From the NCBI GenBank assembly GCA_019425005.1, contig JAHYYK010000001.1, positions 71,854 to 135,853 on the forward strand: 64,000 nucleotides of DNA, written 5' to 3'. Origin of the DNA: Collinsella sp. GTDB taxonomy: Bacteria; Actinomycetota; Coriobacteriia; Coriobacteriales; Coriobacteriaceae. Each line of letters begins with the position of its first letter. Position 1 is the stretch's first letter. Under the pieces are notes generated by a model. That model had not been told where the DNA came from. It made no database searches and was given only the letters and a program-made list of their open reading frames with translations. Both the position numbers and the translations under genes were made by a program. This document shows, in pieces, positions 1-8,219 of this stretch.

Positions 1-3000
1 AACGATCTTGGAGTGGGCATCCGGGTCATATGCCACGGATTTTTGCTCCATCACGGGGTTGCCGTCCTTGTCATAGACGGGGTTGCCGCTCTCGTCCATT
101 TTAGGGACATCGACCGTGTGGATAAAACCGGACTTGCCGTCTTGTGCGCGCTCATCGCCCGAGTCGACGGTCGCCGTAAAGATGACCGACCCGTCGATAC
201 CGTGATAGCGCACCTTATACGGCGCAATCTTGTACACCGCAGTGTAGGTCACGTTCTTAAAGGGCTCATTACCCTCGAGGGGATACTTCTCCTCATCGGT
301 CATCAGGGTGTAGTTGCCATCGGGTGTATAGTCACGCGACCAGCCGACAAAGTCGTACTTGGTGCCGTCCTTGCCGACAACCTCAGTTGCAGCTTTTACC
401 TCCAGCGAAATCTGATCACCAGAGTCGGTGCGCGCAAGGGAGCGTACGGCATCGGGATTATCCAGATTAGCATCGATATTCGATTGGACACTTACCGCGC
501 TGGCACGGTAGACCGGGTACAGCTCCATGGGGGCGTTGACCACCGTGTTTTTATTCACCATGGAAACGCCGTCCGACCAAACGACATAACCGCTGCTAGG
601 CTCTGGCTTATTATCCGTCCAACCTACGAAGGCGTTGTATGCGCCCGTTGCAGCATCGATGTCTCCAATGTTATACGTTGGCAGCGGCATGCCATCTTTA
701 AGGTCACCGAGCTTATCGCCCTCTTGGGCAAGCTTGCCGTCAACGTCGGAGTCGTTGAGATGATACACCACCGCAATGGGCGTGTAGTAGGCCACAAACG
801 TATAGGGCTTTCCGGGCTCCACGGGATAGGAATAGGTATTGCCGCCTTCGCCCGTCGGATCGAGCTTCTTTACCGTTCCGTCGGGAAGCTCAATCTCGAG
901 CTTCTTAAGCTGATAGGCGCCACCAGTACCGTCGGCATACACCGTCGTCGTAATGTCAGGGCTCACCGTAGCCACCACGTCACCGTTCTGCTGGGGATCA
1001 AGTTTGGGCGTAATGTCGAATCGCGGAACATTGATGCCCGGCGTTCCATCAAAGCCCTTGCGGTGCAGGTTGGTGGTGTAGTTAACGTTATATTGTACGT
1101 ATACGGGATAGGCATCCTGCCACTGGGTAACCTTGGACGCGTCGGTCGCCAAATACGGCGCCGCCTTGTCCGGATCACTTGTCACATAGGGGTCGCCAGC
1201 AACGTCATAGATATAGTTCCAGACAGCAGAACCCTTTTGGACCTCGGCAGTCGAAATCCAACCCAGGAACTTATAACCAGGCACAGCCATCTCGGCATCG
1301 GCCGGAGAGGCCTCGAGTGTCAGGGGGCTCTCATACGATCCCTTCTCACCATCTTCTGGCTTTTCGGCCACTTTAACCGACTTATTAACATGCGGGTAGT
1401 AATACGTGAACGTCGGATCCGCCCCGTTCACCTTGGTCTGCAGCAAGTTACTCTCATAGCGCCGCGTGGCAGTCCTCACGACATTATCGCCCTTGTTGTA
1501 GAAATTAACGTCCGTGGTAATCATCGCGCGAACGTAGTACTTCTTATCTGTACGCACCATGCTCTCGATGGGATTTTTTACATATGTCCAATATTCACCA
1601 TCGCGCTCAAGCGTCCAGAAATTCAGGCGATAGCGATCATTCACCGGTTTGACCGTTACGTTCAGCGAAGCCGAAGTCCAAGTATCGCTTAGCGTTGCAG
1701 CGCCTGGAAAATCGGTATCGGCATAGAGGTTTTTTAGAGTATCGGCTCCCGTATCGTTTTTAACGTTGTGCGAGTACGCGTTAAGGGGACTCACGACAAG
1801 GGTTTCCTTCGTGAAGCGCGTGCCACACATTTCATAACTATCCTTTATACCGTGGTCAACATGCTCCGGGCCCCAGTGGACGACGTTTTCACGCACGAAG
1901 GTACTACCGACGTTTTCCTCAAAGGGCGTTTGATAGCGATTCCAAACGGAACAAAGTAGCTTGCTGTCCGTAAACTCATGGTTGGTATAAGCCCGAACGT
2001 AATAATCCACTCGGTACTCAAAGCGGGCGATGTAGGTATGCGGCGCGGTTAAATCGACATCGGCGGGGAGCGTATAGCTGGGATCGCGGCTTACGCGCAC
2101 CTCGAGCGGGGCATCCTCGGTCCCCTTGTTTTCATACCAACCCAGGAAACGGTAGCCGTCGGGCAGCGCACCGTCCTCAGATAAAGGTTTGTTGTCCACG
2201 TCGCACACCTGCACCGTGTACACACCGGTGCCATCCTCGGCAGTCTCAACCTTAACGACAGTTTTGCCCACGCCCGCGCGCTGGGTCTTATCGTCAAGCT
2301 CATCCCGCTCATTGCCCTCAAACACCGTCATGATGTTCGACACATAGTCGGTGTACACCGGATAAAAATCGGTAGGACCAAGCACAGTGATCTCGGTGCC
2401 GGCAGGATAGAACGCACCAGCGTTTTTTAACTCGGCAAGCTCAGGCGAGGTAATGGCCGTATAGCCGCCATGCATCTCTTCCTCGCCGCTCGGCTTCGTT
2501 GTCCAACCGATAAAGGTGGCGCTGGAAGACAGCGTGCCACGATCGGTAGGAGCGGCGGGGTTGAGCTTCGCGCCGTAGCGATACCAATCGCCCGATTTGT
2601 CGTGTGCAGTGCCGCTCTGGCAATCGAGCGTTTCGCCCTTAACGTTATAGAACAGCACCTGCGCCTCGTACGAAGCGATAAACAGGTCGTTGCCCTTAAA
2701 ACCGTCGGCCCCCTTGGCATTATCGGCGGTATAGGTTGACGTTTTCTCGTGCGCCTCGCTCTTCTGGACCTGCTTGCCGGCAGTCACCGCAGCGTCATCG
2801 GTCTTGCCGTCAAACCAGCTGTTGTCTTGTCCAATTCGATTCACACGCACATCGGACTCGCGGAACCAGCCCATGAAGCGATAACCGCCGTTGGCATCGG
2901 TCAAGCCCTTGGGCTTTGCGGAGGTATCCTGCCCAAACGTCACCGATGTATCGCCCTGGGCCAAGCCCTGAGCCGTTCCCGCCAGCACGGCGCTCACGGC

Positions 3001-4545
3001 AAAGGCGTACGGATCCGAGGTCTTCTGTTCAATACCAAGTTTGGTTGCCTCGATGGTCGCGGTACCCGCACCGGGAAAATCGATCGTCGCCTTAACGCTC
3101 TGGCCATGCACAGGAATATTCAGCTTGTAATCCATCGCCCACTCATTGAAGTGCGAGCCACCCAAGGCCCCGTTGTTAGCAGTCGAGCGCTTGGTGCCGG
3201 CACAAAAGTCGTAGTCGTGCTCTTCCCACAGCTCGCGCGTGGTGTAGCGCTCGTCATCCCATGGACCATAGCCATCACCCTTGGTGGTGCCATCGCCGCC
3301 AAACGAGGGGATTTTCTTTTTGGCAGGGTTGCCCTGGCTGTTGCCAGAAAGGCTCACGCTCGGCTTAAAGTAGCACTCGGTGACCGTGGCATCATCCTTG
3401 TTGGCACGCGCGGCAATGCCGCCCAGGTTCACATCGTTTTGAATGATGGGGATCACGGCGATGGGATTGTACTGACGCGAGCTCAAGTCACCCGCAAAAT
3501 GGCTTCGAACGAGCTCGTTGCCCTTTTCGGTTAGAATACGACCCGCCAAGCCACCCGTCCACGCGCGCGTCACGGCGACGACGCCCACGTACGACGCGGC
3601 ATAGCTGTAGCACTGCGCCGTCGAGAAGCAGTCGATAATCTTGGCCTCGCCCGCCATGCAGCCCACAAAACCCGAAGCGTACACGTTGTTGCCGCCCAGG
3701 GCGCCAATGGCCACGTCGTACTTATTGGTGACGTCGGTCATGCCCTTCTCGGCAATCGAGCCGTCGTCCTTACGCGTCGGCGTCACGCGACAGTACTCGA
3801 TAGTCGAGTTCTTAACGTAGCCGGCAAACGCCGCCATATACAGACCCTCACCGCCGAGCGCCTGCACGCCCGAGGTCGTATTGTTGACGGCACGGCCGCC
3901 ACGGACCTCGCAGTTGTAGAGGGTGCAGCCGTCGAGCTCGCCGGCGATGAGACCGCCCTCAAAGCCTGCGTTGGTAATGAGGTTGAGAGCATTGTTGGCG
4001 CAGGTCACGTGCAGCGTGCTCTCCATGACCATAACGTTTTCGAAGCGCGTTTTGACGGCCTTGCCCACGATAATGCCACCGCGGAAGTCCGCCCACACGT
4101 TGGCGTCCTTGACCAGGAAGTTTTTGATGGTGGCACCGTTGGTCTCGGCAAAAAATCCCGTATCGCGCTCGGGGTCAAAAGCGTCTTTATCGTAGCTCAG
4201 GCCCTCAACGGTGTGGTTTTGACCATCGAACACGCCCTTAAACGGATGCTCCTTGTTGCCAAACGACAGATGCTTAACGGTGTTTGCAACGATGGCTTTC
4301 ATGTCGTCGCTGTCGAGCTCAATGTCGTTATCGAGATAAACGTGCCAGCCGGACGTATCGCGCTCGCGCGACAGCGCCACACACGACAAAAAGTCAGCCT
4401 CGTTTTTGATGTGGAATTCGGTTTTGGCCTCGGGCACGTCCTCGGCATGCACCACCGTTGGCAGCGCCATAACGCAGCAAAGGGCAATCGCTGCGACGGC
4501 AACCAGCCTGCTAAGCATACCCCGGTTCATATTCTTGATCTTCAT
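1..4545 (-). CDS. Large secreted surface protein with GLUG-like and FxGW repeats (3' end outside window)
   Basis: The frame is open for 1515 codons from an ATG at 4545 to the left edge, so the C-terminus is missing. Residues 1-35 form a signal peptide: a basic start (MKIKNMNRG), a hydrophobic core and an Ala-rich end before AEDVPEAK. Residues about 60-400 carry Gly-rich GLUG-like motifs (GGIIVGK, GGLIAGE, SGFVGCM, GGLAGRI), as in beta-helical adhesins. The rest repeats aromatic FxGW motifs (RFMGWF, TFIGWT, RFLGWY, KFLGWI, NAFVGW, DFVGWS), like InlB B-type or List-Bact-rpt domains of Gram-positive surface proteins. It follows the CalY-like gene after 3 bases, so it is probably the last gene of the sipW operon. 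It may be an adhesin or matrix partner of the TasA-like proteins. A cell-wall anchor would lie outside the window. Confidence 0.85.
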   Translation of the reverse strand, partial: MKIKNMNRGMLSRLVAVAAIALCCVMALPTVVHAEDVPEAKTEFHIKNEADFLSCVALSRERDTSGWHVYLDNDIELDSDDMKAIVANTVKHLSFGNKEHPFKGVFDGQNHTVEGLSYDKDAFDPERDTGFFAETNGATIKNFLVKDANVWADFRGGIIVGKAVKTRFENVMVMESTLHVTCANNALNLITNAGFEGGLIAGELDGCTLYNCEVRGGRAVNNTTSGVQALGGEGLYMAAFAGYVKNSTIEYCRVTPTRKDDGSIAEKGMTDVTNKYDVAIGALGGNNVYASGFVGCMAGEAKIIDCFSTAQCYSYAASYVGVVAVTRAWTGGLAGRILTEKGNELVRSHFAGDLSSRQYNPIAVIPIIQNDVNLGGIAARANKDDATVTECYFKPSVSLSGNSQGNPAKKKIPSFGGDGTTKGDGYGPWDDERYTTRELWEEHDYDFCAGTKRSTANNGALGGSHFNEWAMDYKLNIPVHGQSVKATIDFPGAGTATIEATKLGIEQKTSDPYAFAVSAVLAGTAQGLAQGDTSVTFGQDTSAKPKGLTDANGGYRFMGWFRESDVRVNRIGQDNSWFDGKTDDAAVTAGKQVQKSEAHEKTSTYTADNAKGADGFKGNDLFIASYEAQVLFYNVKGETLDCQSGTAHDKSGDWYRYGAKLNPAAPTDRGTLSSSATFIGWTTKPSGEEEMHGGYTAITSPELAELKNAGAFYPAGTEITVLGPTDFYPVYTDYVSNIMTVFEGNERDELDDKTQRAGVGKTVVKVETAEDGTGVYTVQVCDVDNKPLSEDGALPDGYRFLGWYENKGTEDAPLEVRVSRDPSYTLPADVDLTAPHTYIARFEYRVDYYVRAYTNHEFTDSKLLCSVWNRYQTPFEENVGSTFVRENVVHWGPEHVDHGIKDSYEMCGTRFTKETLVVSPLNAYSHNVKNDTGADTLKNLYADTDFPGAATLSDTWTSASLNVTVKPVNDRYRLNFWTLERDGEYWTYVKNPIESMVRTDKKYYVRAMITTDVNFYNKGDNVVRTATRRYESNLLQTKVNGADPTFTYYYPHVNKSVKVAEKPEDGEKGSYESPLTLEASPADAEMAVPGYKFLGWISTAEVQKGSAVWNYIYDVAGDPYVTSDPDKAAPYLATDASKVTQWQDAYPVYVQYNVNYTTNLHRKGFDGTPGINVPRFDITPKLDPQQNGDVVATVSPDITTTVYADGTGGAYQLKKLEIELPDGTVKKLDPTGEGGNTYSYPVEPGKPYTFVAYYTPIAVVYHLNDSDVDGKLAQEGDKLGDLKDGMPLPTYNIGDIDAATGAYNAFVGWTDNKPEPSSGYVVWSDGVSMVNKNTVVNAPMELYPVYRASAVSVQSNIDANLDNPDAVRSLARTDSGDQISLEVKAATEVVGKDGTKYDFVGWSRDYTPDGNYTLMTDEEKYPLEGNEPFKNVTYTAVYKIAPYKVRYHGIDGSVIFTATVDSGDERAQDGKSGFIHTVDVPKMDESGNPVYDKDGNPVMEQKSVAYDPDAHSKIV

Positions 4546-4548
4546 AGG

Positions 4549-5196
4549 CTAGTTCGCCTCCGGCCAACCCACAACGTCAAGTACGTCGAGGGCGGTATCG
4601 CTTGTCTGCTGGTTTTTGGCCTGCACGGCCTGAACATCGATATCGAGCCTGAATGAGCCGCCGCGCGCGGCATCGTGGTAGTCGCCCACAAAGCGCAGCG
4701 AGTCCATGAGGCTTTCCGTCATGGCACCGGGGTCGAGCGTGCCGCCACGCCCGGCCAATCCGCGGTAGTAGTACCACCCATCGCCGCCATCGATCCACGG
4801 GGACCCCTCGCCCGCGTTCACATGAAACGCAACGCTGCCCGAAGCATCCGCGCTCGAACCGTCGGGCGCCACCGACGTCATGCGCAGACGCGCGCGAACG
4901 TACTCAGGCTGCGTGCCAGCGTTCTCCACGCGCACAATGCGGCTGATGTCAGAGCCCCCGGCCTTGGTGTCGGGATAGTCCCCGTGCTCGTTGGGCTCAA
5001 ACGGAATCTCCTCGCCCTGCTCGTTTAGGGTGTATTCGCAGACTCGTACCTTCACGCTGCCAAACGATAGAACGTTGTTTGCCGGAACCATATCAACGGT
5101 AAAAGCCAGCGTGCCGCACAGGCACGCCAGGGCCAACAACGCCATCGCGGCAAGCGCCAAGGTGCGTTTCTGATTGTTGGAAAGATTGTTGAGCAT
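4549..5196 (-). CDS. TasA/CalY-like secreted protein (second of two)
   Basis: A 215-residue protein whose N-terminus is a basic stretch, a long Ala/Leu membrane segment and the end FTVDMVPANNVLSFG, which fits a SipW-dependent signal peptide. The body is beta-rich, with SRIVRVENAGTQPEYVRARL resembling the camelysin/TasA core of sheet-forming extracellular fibre proteins. The ATG at 5196 is used; an in-frame TTG at 5208 would add four residues, and neither has a strong ribosome site. It lies between the first TasA-like gene and the giant surface protein, separated from the former by a 16-bp-stem hairpin. It could be a minor fibre subunit or an anchor for the fibre. The family assignment is moderate because the sequence is divergent. 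Confidence 0.75.
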   Translation of the reverse strand: MLNNLSNNQKRTLALAAMALLALACLCGTLAFTVDMVPANNVLSFGSVKVRVCEYTLNEQGEEIPFEPNEHGDYPDTKAGGSDISRIVRVENAGTQPEYVRARLRMTSVAPDGSSADASGSVAFHVNAGEGSPWIDGGDGWYYYRGLAGRGGTLDPGAMTESLMDSLRFVGDYHDAARGGSFRLDIDVQAVQAKNQQTSDTALDVLDVVGWPEAN

Positions 5197-5225
5197 TACG
5201 TTCGCCAATCGTCGATCAAAGGGGG

Positions 5226-5276
5226 ACCGAGATCCCGGCCCAAAAATGGGGATGGGGAGCGGGCCGGGATCTCGGT
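5226..5276. terminator. 16-bp perfect hairpin between the two TasA-like genes
   Basis: Arms 5226-5241 and 5261-5276 are perfectly complementary, with a 19-base loop. On the minus strand no clear T-run follows, so it looks more like an attenuator or mRNA-stabilising structure than a full terminator. It would let the upstream TasA-like gene be expressed above the downstream genes. Confidence 0.6.
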
Positions 5277-5292
5277 AGAGGGGGTGGGATTA

Positions 5293-5979
5293 CTACAGGT
5301 CCTTAGCCCAATTCTTGGCAGCAGCCAAAGCAGACGCAGACGAACCCTCAGCGGTATTGTCTGCCGCGTAAATGAAGCAGTTGACATCCATCGTGGCAGA
5401 ATTGGCGAAATCCTTTTGCTCGGTGTCCTTGGGCGTAGTCACCTGGCTGAACAGCTCGCCAGTCCACTTATCCTCAGTCTTGCTGGCAATAAGCGGGGTA
5501 GCCTCGGTTCCTTCGCCAACATAAACGAAAAGGCCACCGAGATAATGAGTCGGCTCGCCCTCAACGGCGGTCGCATCAACGGCCTTCCAGCCAGAGTTAA
5601 TGGTGAAGTAAGTCGTCTTGGAATGATCGGCCCCGGCAGACGCCGTCTTGTTGTTCACGAAGACGTACACATATGCATCCTCGGATCCCTTGCCGATACC
5701 GACATTAGGATTCTTGGGTACAGACACGCCAGGGGCGAGCTTAGAGTCCTTAACCCATTTGGTCTCGGTCAGGTTGCCGTTGACCTTATTGTTATCATCC
5801 GGAAGCGGCTGATTCGGATGGTCGGGATCGGTAGTGGGCTTGTTGATGCCCGCAGTGGTGAAGTTGTTGGTCAGGCTCGACTGCGCCGTCAGCCAGGCGT
5901 AGGTACCCACGCCGGCAGCCAGTACCAGCAGCAGCAAGGCGGCAATGATGCCGTAGCGCTTTTTCCTCTTGTTCTCCAT
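5293..5979 (-). CDS. TasA-like SipW-dependent fibre protein
   Basis: A 228-residue protein starting at the ATG at 5979, preceded by a good ribosome site (GGAAGAG). The frame is open further upstream, but that part overlaps sipW and has no start with a ribosome site. Residues 1-30 (MENKRKKRYGI, then a Leu-rich core ending GVGTYAWLTAQSS) form the long signal typical of SipW substrates, followed by TNNFTTAGI, close to the usual TNxFTxGxI after the cleavage site. The mature part is polar, beta-rich and lacks Cys except near the C-terminus. It follows sipW by about 70 bases. By analogy with Bacillus TasA it is the probable major secreted fibre subunit of a biofilm matrix. That role is inferred from signal type and context. 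Confidence 0.82.
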   Translation of the reverse strand: MENKRKKRYGIIAALLLLVLAAGVGTYAWLTAQSSLTNNFTTAGINKPTTDPDHPNQPLPDDNNKVNGNLTETKWVKDSKLAPGVSVPKNPNVGIGKGSEDAYVYVFVNNKTASAGADHSKTTYFTINSGWKAVDATAVEGEPTHYLGGLFVYVGEGTEATPLIASKTEDKWTGELFSQVTTPKDTEQKDFANSATMDVNCFIYAADNTAEGSSASALAAAKNWAKDL

Positions 5980-6050
5980 CGTTCTCTTCCTTTCGAGAAT
6001 CGTCTTCCCCGGCAACGGCCCTTGCCGTTGCCGACACCTCTCCCCTGCCG

Positions 6051-6608
6051 CTATGGACGCCGCCCCCTCGCATGCGCGCGGGCATGCTTGTCCGCAGGCT
6101 CGTCGGAAACCATCCGATCGAGCACAATCGACGCCGCGACCAGCAGCGCAAGAACGGCCACCACAACAAGCATGCCGGGCATCGTCGTGCAATATGCGTT
6201 AACGAAGCCAAGGTAAGGGACACAAAAAGAAACAGTGCCGATAACACTCGAAAAAGGCGTCTGCTCGGCATCGTGCATGATGCTTCCGTCTGCATTTTTG
6301 TTCGCAATTCCCTGCGTGCCAATCGTTTGCGCCACAGGGTCGACCTCGTACACCTGGTGAGTCACCACGGCGCCGTCCGATCGGTAAAAAGTTGCATTGT
6401 CGCCCACGGCAATATTCGTTGGGTCAACCTGGTGAACAAACACCATGGAGCCGACGGGAAGCTCGGGTTCCATAGAGCCCGAGAGCACGGCAAAGGGCAT
6501 GTAACCAAATGCACGAGGAACAAAAGAAACAACGGCAAGGGCTATGACAAGCGCGAACGCCAAGCTACTCAAAAGTGCAATAAATCGTTTGAGTCTACGC
6601 GCCGTCAA
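6051..6608 (-). CDS. sipW: Signal peptidase I, SipW/ER type (S26B)
   Basis: A 185-residue membrane peptidase with a transmembrane segment at 10-35 and a second at about 140-165. The nucleophile is in VLSGSMEP (Ser45). The partner residue is the His in VVTHQV (about 84) instead of the Lys of ordinary bacterial signal peptidase I, which marks the Ser-His SipW class. These enzymes process TasA/CalY-type precursors, and two such genes follow directly. The start is a TTG at 6608, with AAGGGGGA 13 bases upstream. No in-frame ATG is available before the catalytic region, and an upstream stop prevents extension. The C-terminus ends in a basic His/Arg-rich tail. Confidence 0.88.
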   Translation of the reverse strand: MTARRLKRFIALLSSLAFALVIALAVVSFVPRAFGYMPFAVLSGSMEPELPVGSMVFVHQVDPTNIAVGDNATFYRSDGAVVTHQVYEVDPVAQTIGTQGIANKNADGSIMHDAEQTPFSSVIGTVSFCVPYLGFVNAYCTTMPGMLVVVAVLALLVAASIVLDRMVSDEPADKHARAHARGRRP

Positions 6609-6621
6609 AGTGATAATTCAT

Positions 6622-7018
6622 CCCCCTTGAGGACCTATTCGACCCATCCAAAGGCCAGCAAGTTTCAACAGGAACCGCAAGGCGCTTGAAAAGTGAGTCC
6701 GAAATAAGCCAATTTGGAATCTTTTCGTAATAAAAACATAGCGATGTGCTACACATTTTTCAATGTTTTGTCGCTAAATGCTACTATTTTTGGCGTAAGT
6801 GGTCATTTATCCCCAAATTAGTCTGTTTTATCCAATATCTGTGACTGACCCCCTACGCAACTTCCCCATAGAGGGATTAATTTTTTGCGAAACTAAAATA
6901 ATGGTACCCCCCCCCACATTAAAAGAAACTACTGGAAGTGCCATTTATTTCCGACCCCCTTTTACCGGAGTTTTATGACGGCCCCATGTAGTTCGCAGCC
7001 CATAATCCTCTGAGAACT
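6622..7018. other. AT-rich intergenic region upstream of the sipW operon
   Basis: About 400 bases without a convincing gene. The part from 6700 to 6900 is markedly richer in A and T than its surroundings and contains a run of nine C at about 6907-6915. It presumably holds the sipW promoter, but I could not identify -35/-10 elements with confidence. Confidence 0.5.
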
Positions 7019-7019
7019 G

Positions 7020-7228
7020 TGTCCCAGAATTCCCGTCCGGAGTGGGATGCGGCTTCCGCTTGTGGCCCCGTTGGGAAACCACATCCCACTCCGATCACAA
7101 ATTCCGGGTCGCACTTTCCGCCAAGACCCTCAACGGGAAACCGCATCCCATTCCAAAGGCAAATTCCGGGACACGGCTTCCGCAACCCCGCCCATCCGGA
7201 AAGCCCATCCCACTCTGGATACATTTGG
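7020..7228. repeat. Three imperfect 62-63 bp direct repeats plus one inverted part-copy
   Basis: Units begin at about 7073, 7135 and 7198, each starting GGGAAACC or GGAAAGCC, followed by CATCCCACTCC or a variant and, in the first two, by AAATTCCGGG. An inverted piece (GGAGTGGGATGCGG) lies at about 7040-7053. Short open frames across it merely translate the repeat. Confidence 0.7.
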
Positions 7229-7295
7229 GTATGGAATTATCAGCCACCTGCTAGGCCTAAGTTCTGCAACGTGGCGCCCGCCCGGCGGCGTCTTA

Positions 7296-7451
7296 CTACA
7301 TGAATCCCATCGAATGGTGCGTAAAGAAGCCCGGGTACGTTTTGTAGCCGTACTCCATCTGCCTATACATCCAGCTGATACAGGAGATCGTATCTTCCAA
7401 AACCGACTCATCGTCCGGATGATGGAAAATGTCGCCCCAGACGCTTGCCAC
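7296..7451 (-). CDS. Possible small protein (51 aa) or gene remnant
   Basis: A minus-strand frame from a GTG at 7451 to a TAG at 7296 encodes a protein-like sequence containing WGDIFHHPDDESVLEDTI and MYRQMEYGYKTYPGFF. The composition looks like a folded protein rather than a shadow frame, and a GGGG lies seven bases before the GTG. It sits just past the terminator of the flavodoxin gene. It could equally be the C-terminal remnant of a longer lost gene. I do not recognise the family. Confidence 0.35.
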   Translation of the reverse strand: MASVWGDIFHHPDDESVLEDTISCISWMYRQMEYGYKTYPGFFTHHSMGFM

Positions 7452-7470
7452 GGCGCACCCCCGTGTTAAG

Positions 7471-7498
7471 AAAAAAGCCTCGAGAATTTCGAGGCTTT
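7471..7498 (-). terminator. Rho-independent terminator of the flavodoxin gene
   Basis: On the minus strand the stem AAAGCCTCGA/TCGAGGCTTT has a short loop and is followed by a run of T. It lies about 40 bases after the stop of the gene ending at 7541. Confidence 0.85.
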
Positions 7499-7540
7499 CA
7501 CATTTGTATTGTTTTGCACGAAGGACCGCGAACGGCGAAG

Positions 7541-8092
7541 CTACTCTCCCAGCACGGCCTTCTTGGCGGCTGCAGCCATGTTGTCCAGATCCTCCTTGGT
7601 GGGATGGTCCTTCGCGGCAACCCAGTTGTCGAGCAACATCTTAAATCGGGCGTTGTCGGGATCTTGCTCGAGCATGGTTTCGTAGCGCTGCTTAACCGCG
7701 GGACCCATCTTGCCCTGGCACATCGCCCAGCCCGCAAGCTCGGCATCCTCGGCCAGATTGGAAGTTACGCGGTCGACAATCTGCTGGTAATAGCTCTGGT
7801 CGGCCCCAAAGCCGCAGGTGCCAAACAGGAACACGCGCTTGCCGTGCAAGGCGGAGAGCAACGCCGCGACCGAAGGCGTGCACGCGCCCTTGTCGCACCA
7901 AAAACCGACGAGCACCGTGTCGGCCGCGCAGGCGCCCTGCGCCTCGAGCGCAACCTGATCTGCATCCGCATCGTCGCTCAACGCCGCGGCATGGACAAAC
8001 TCAACGCCCGCAGCCTGCAGAGCGCGCTTGATCGCGCCCGAAACCATCCTGGTATTACCGCTCTTGCTGTTAACCACCAAAGCGCACGTCAT
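7541..8092 (-). CDS. Flavodoxin-family protein (BilS-like)
   Basis: A 183-residue protein starting MTCALVVNSKSGNTRMV, whose SKSGNT loop is the flavodoxin FMN-phosphate site. GFWCDKGACTPS and GKRVFLFGTCGFG match the flavodoxin subfamily that includes BilS, a putative partner of bilirubin reductase. The C-terminal third is helical (KMGPAVKQRYETMLEQDP), also usual for that group. The ATG at 8092 is chosen because GAGG lies ten bases upstream; a GTG at 8098 would sit too close to it. No bilR-like gene is adjacent, so the electron partner is unknown. The gene stands alone, with its own terminator. Confidence 0.82.
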   Translation of the reverse strand: MTCALVVNSKSGNTRMVSGAIKRALQAAGVEFVHAAALSDDADADQVALEAQGACAADTVLVGFWCDKGACTPSVAALLSALHGKRVFLFGTCGFGADQSYYQQIVDRVTSNLAEDAELAGWAMCQGKMGPAVKQRYETMLEQDPDNARFKMLLDNWVAAKDHPTKEDLDNMAAAAKKAVLGE

Positions 8093-8219
8093 AGTCACGT
8101 TGCCTCGTTTCCCCCAAAACTAAAGCCACTAATGCAATTTATTAGATGAATATCTTAGTACTAACGTGACAGATGTAAACCACCGTCTGTCGATTGATTA
8201 ATTTGCCCCACGGGCTTGC

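Noticed and set aside
13..1692. 559-residue plus-strand frame at the left edge
   Set aside because: It lies opposite the giant surface protein, whose frame has a signal peptide and repeats; the plus-strand translation has no recognisable features.
7020..7228. Possible CRISPR array
   Set aside because: Repeat units of about 62 bases vary from each other and have no spacers between them; no cas genes are near.
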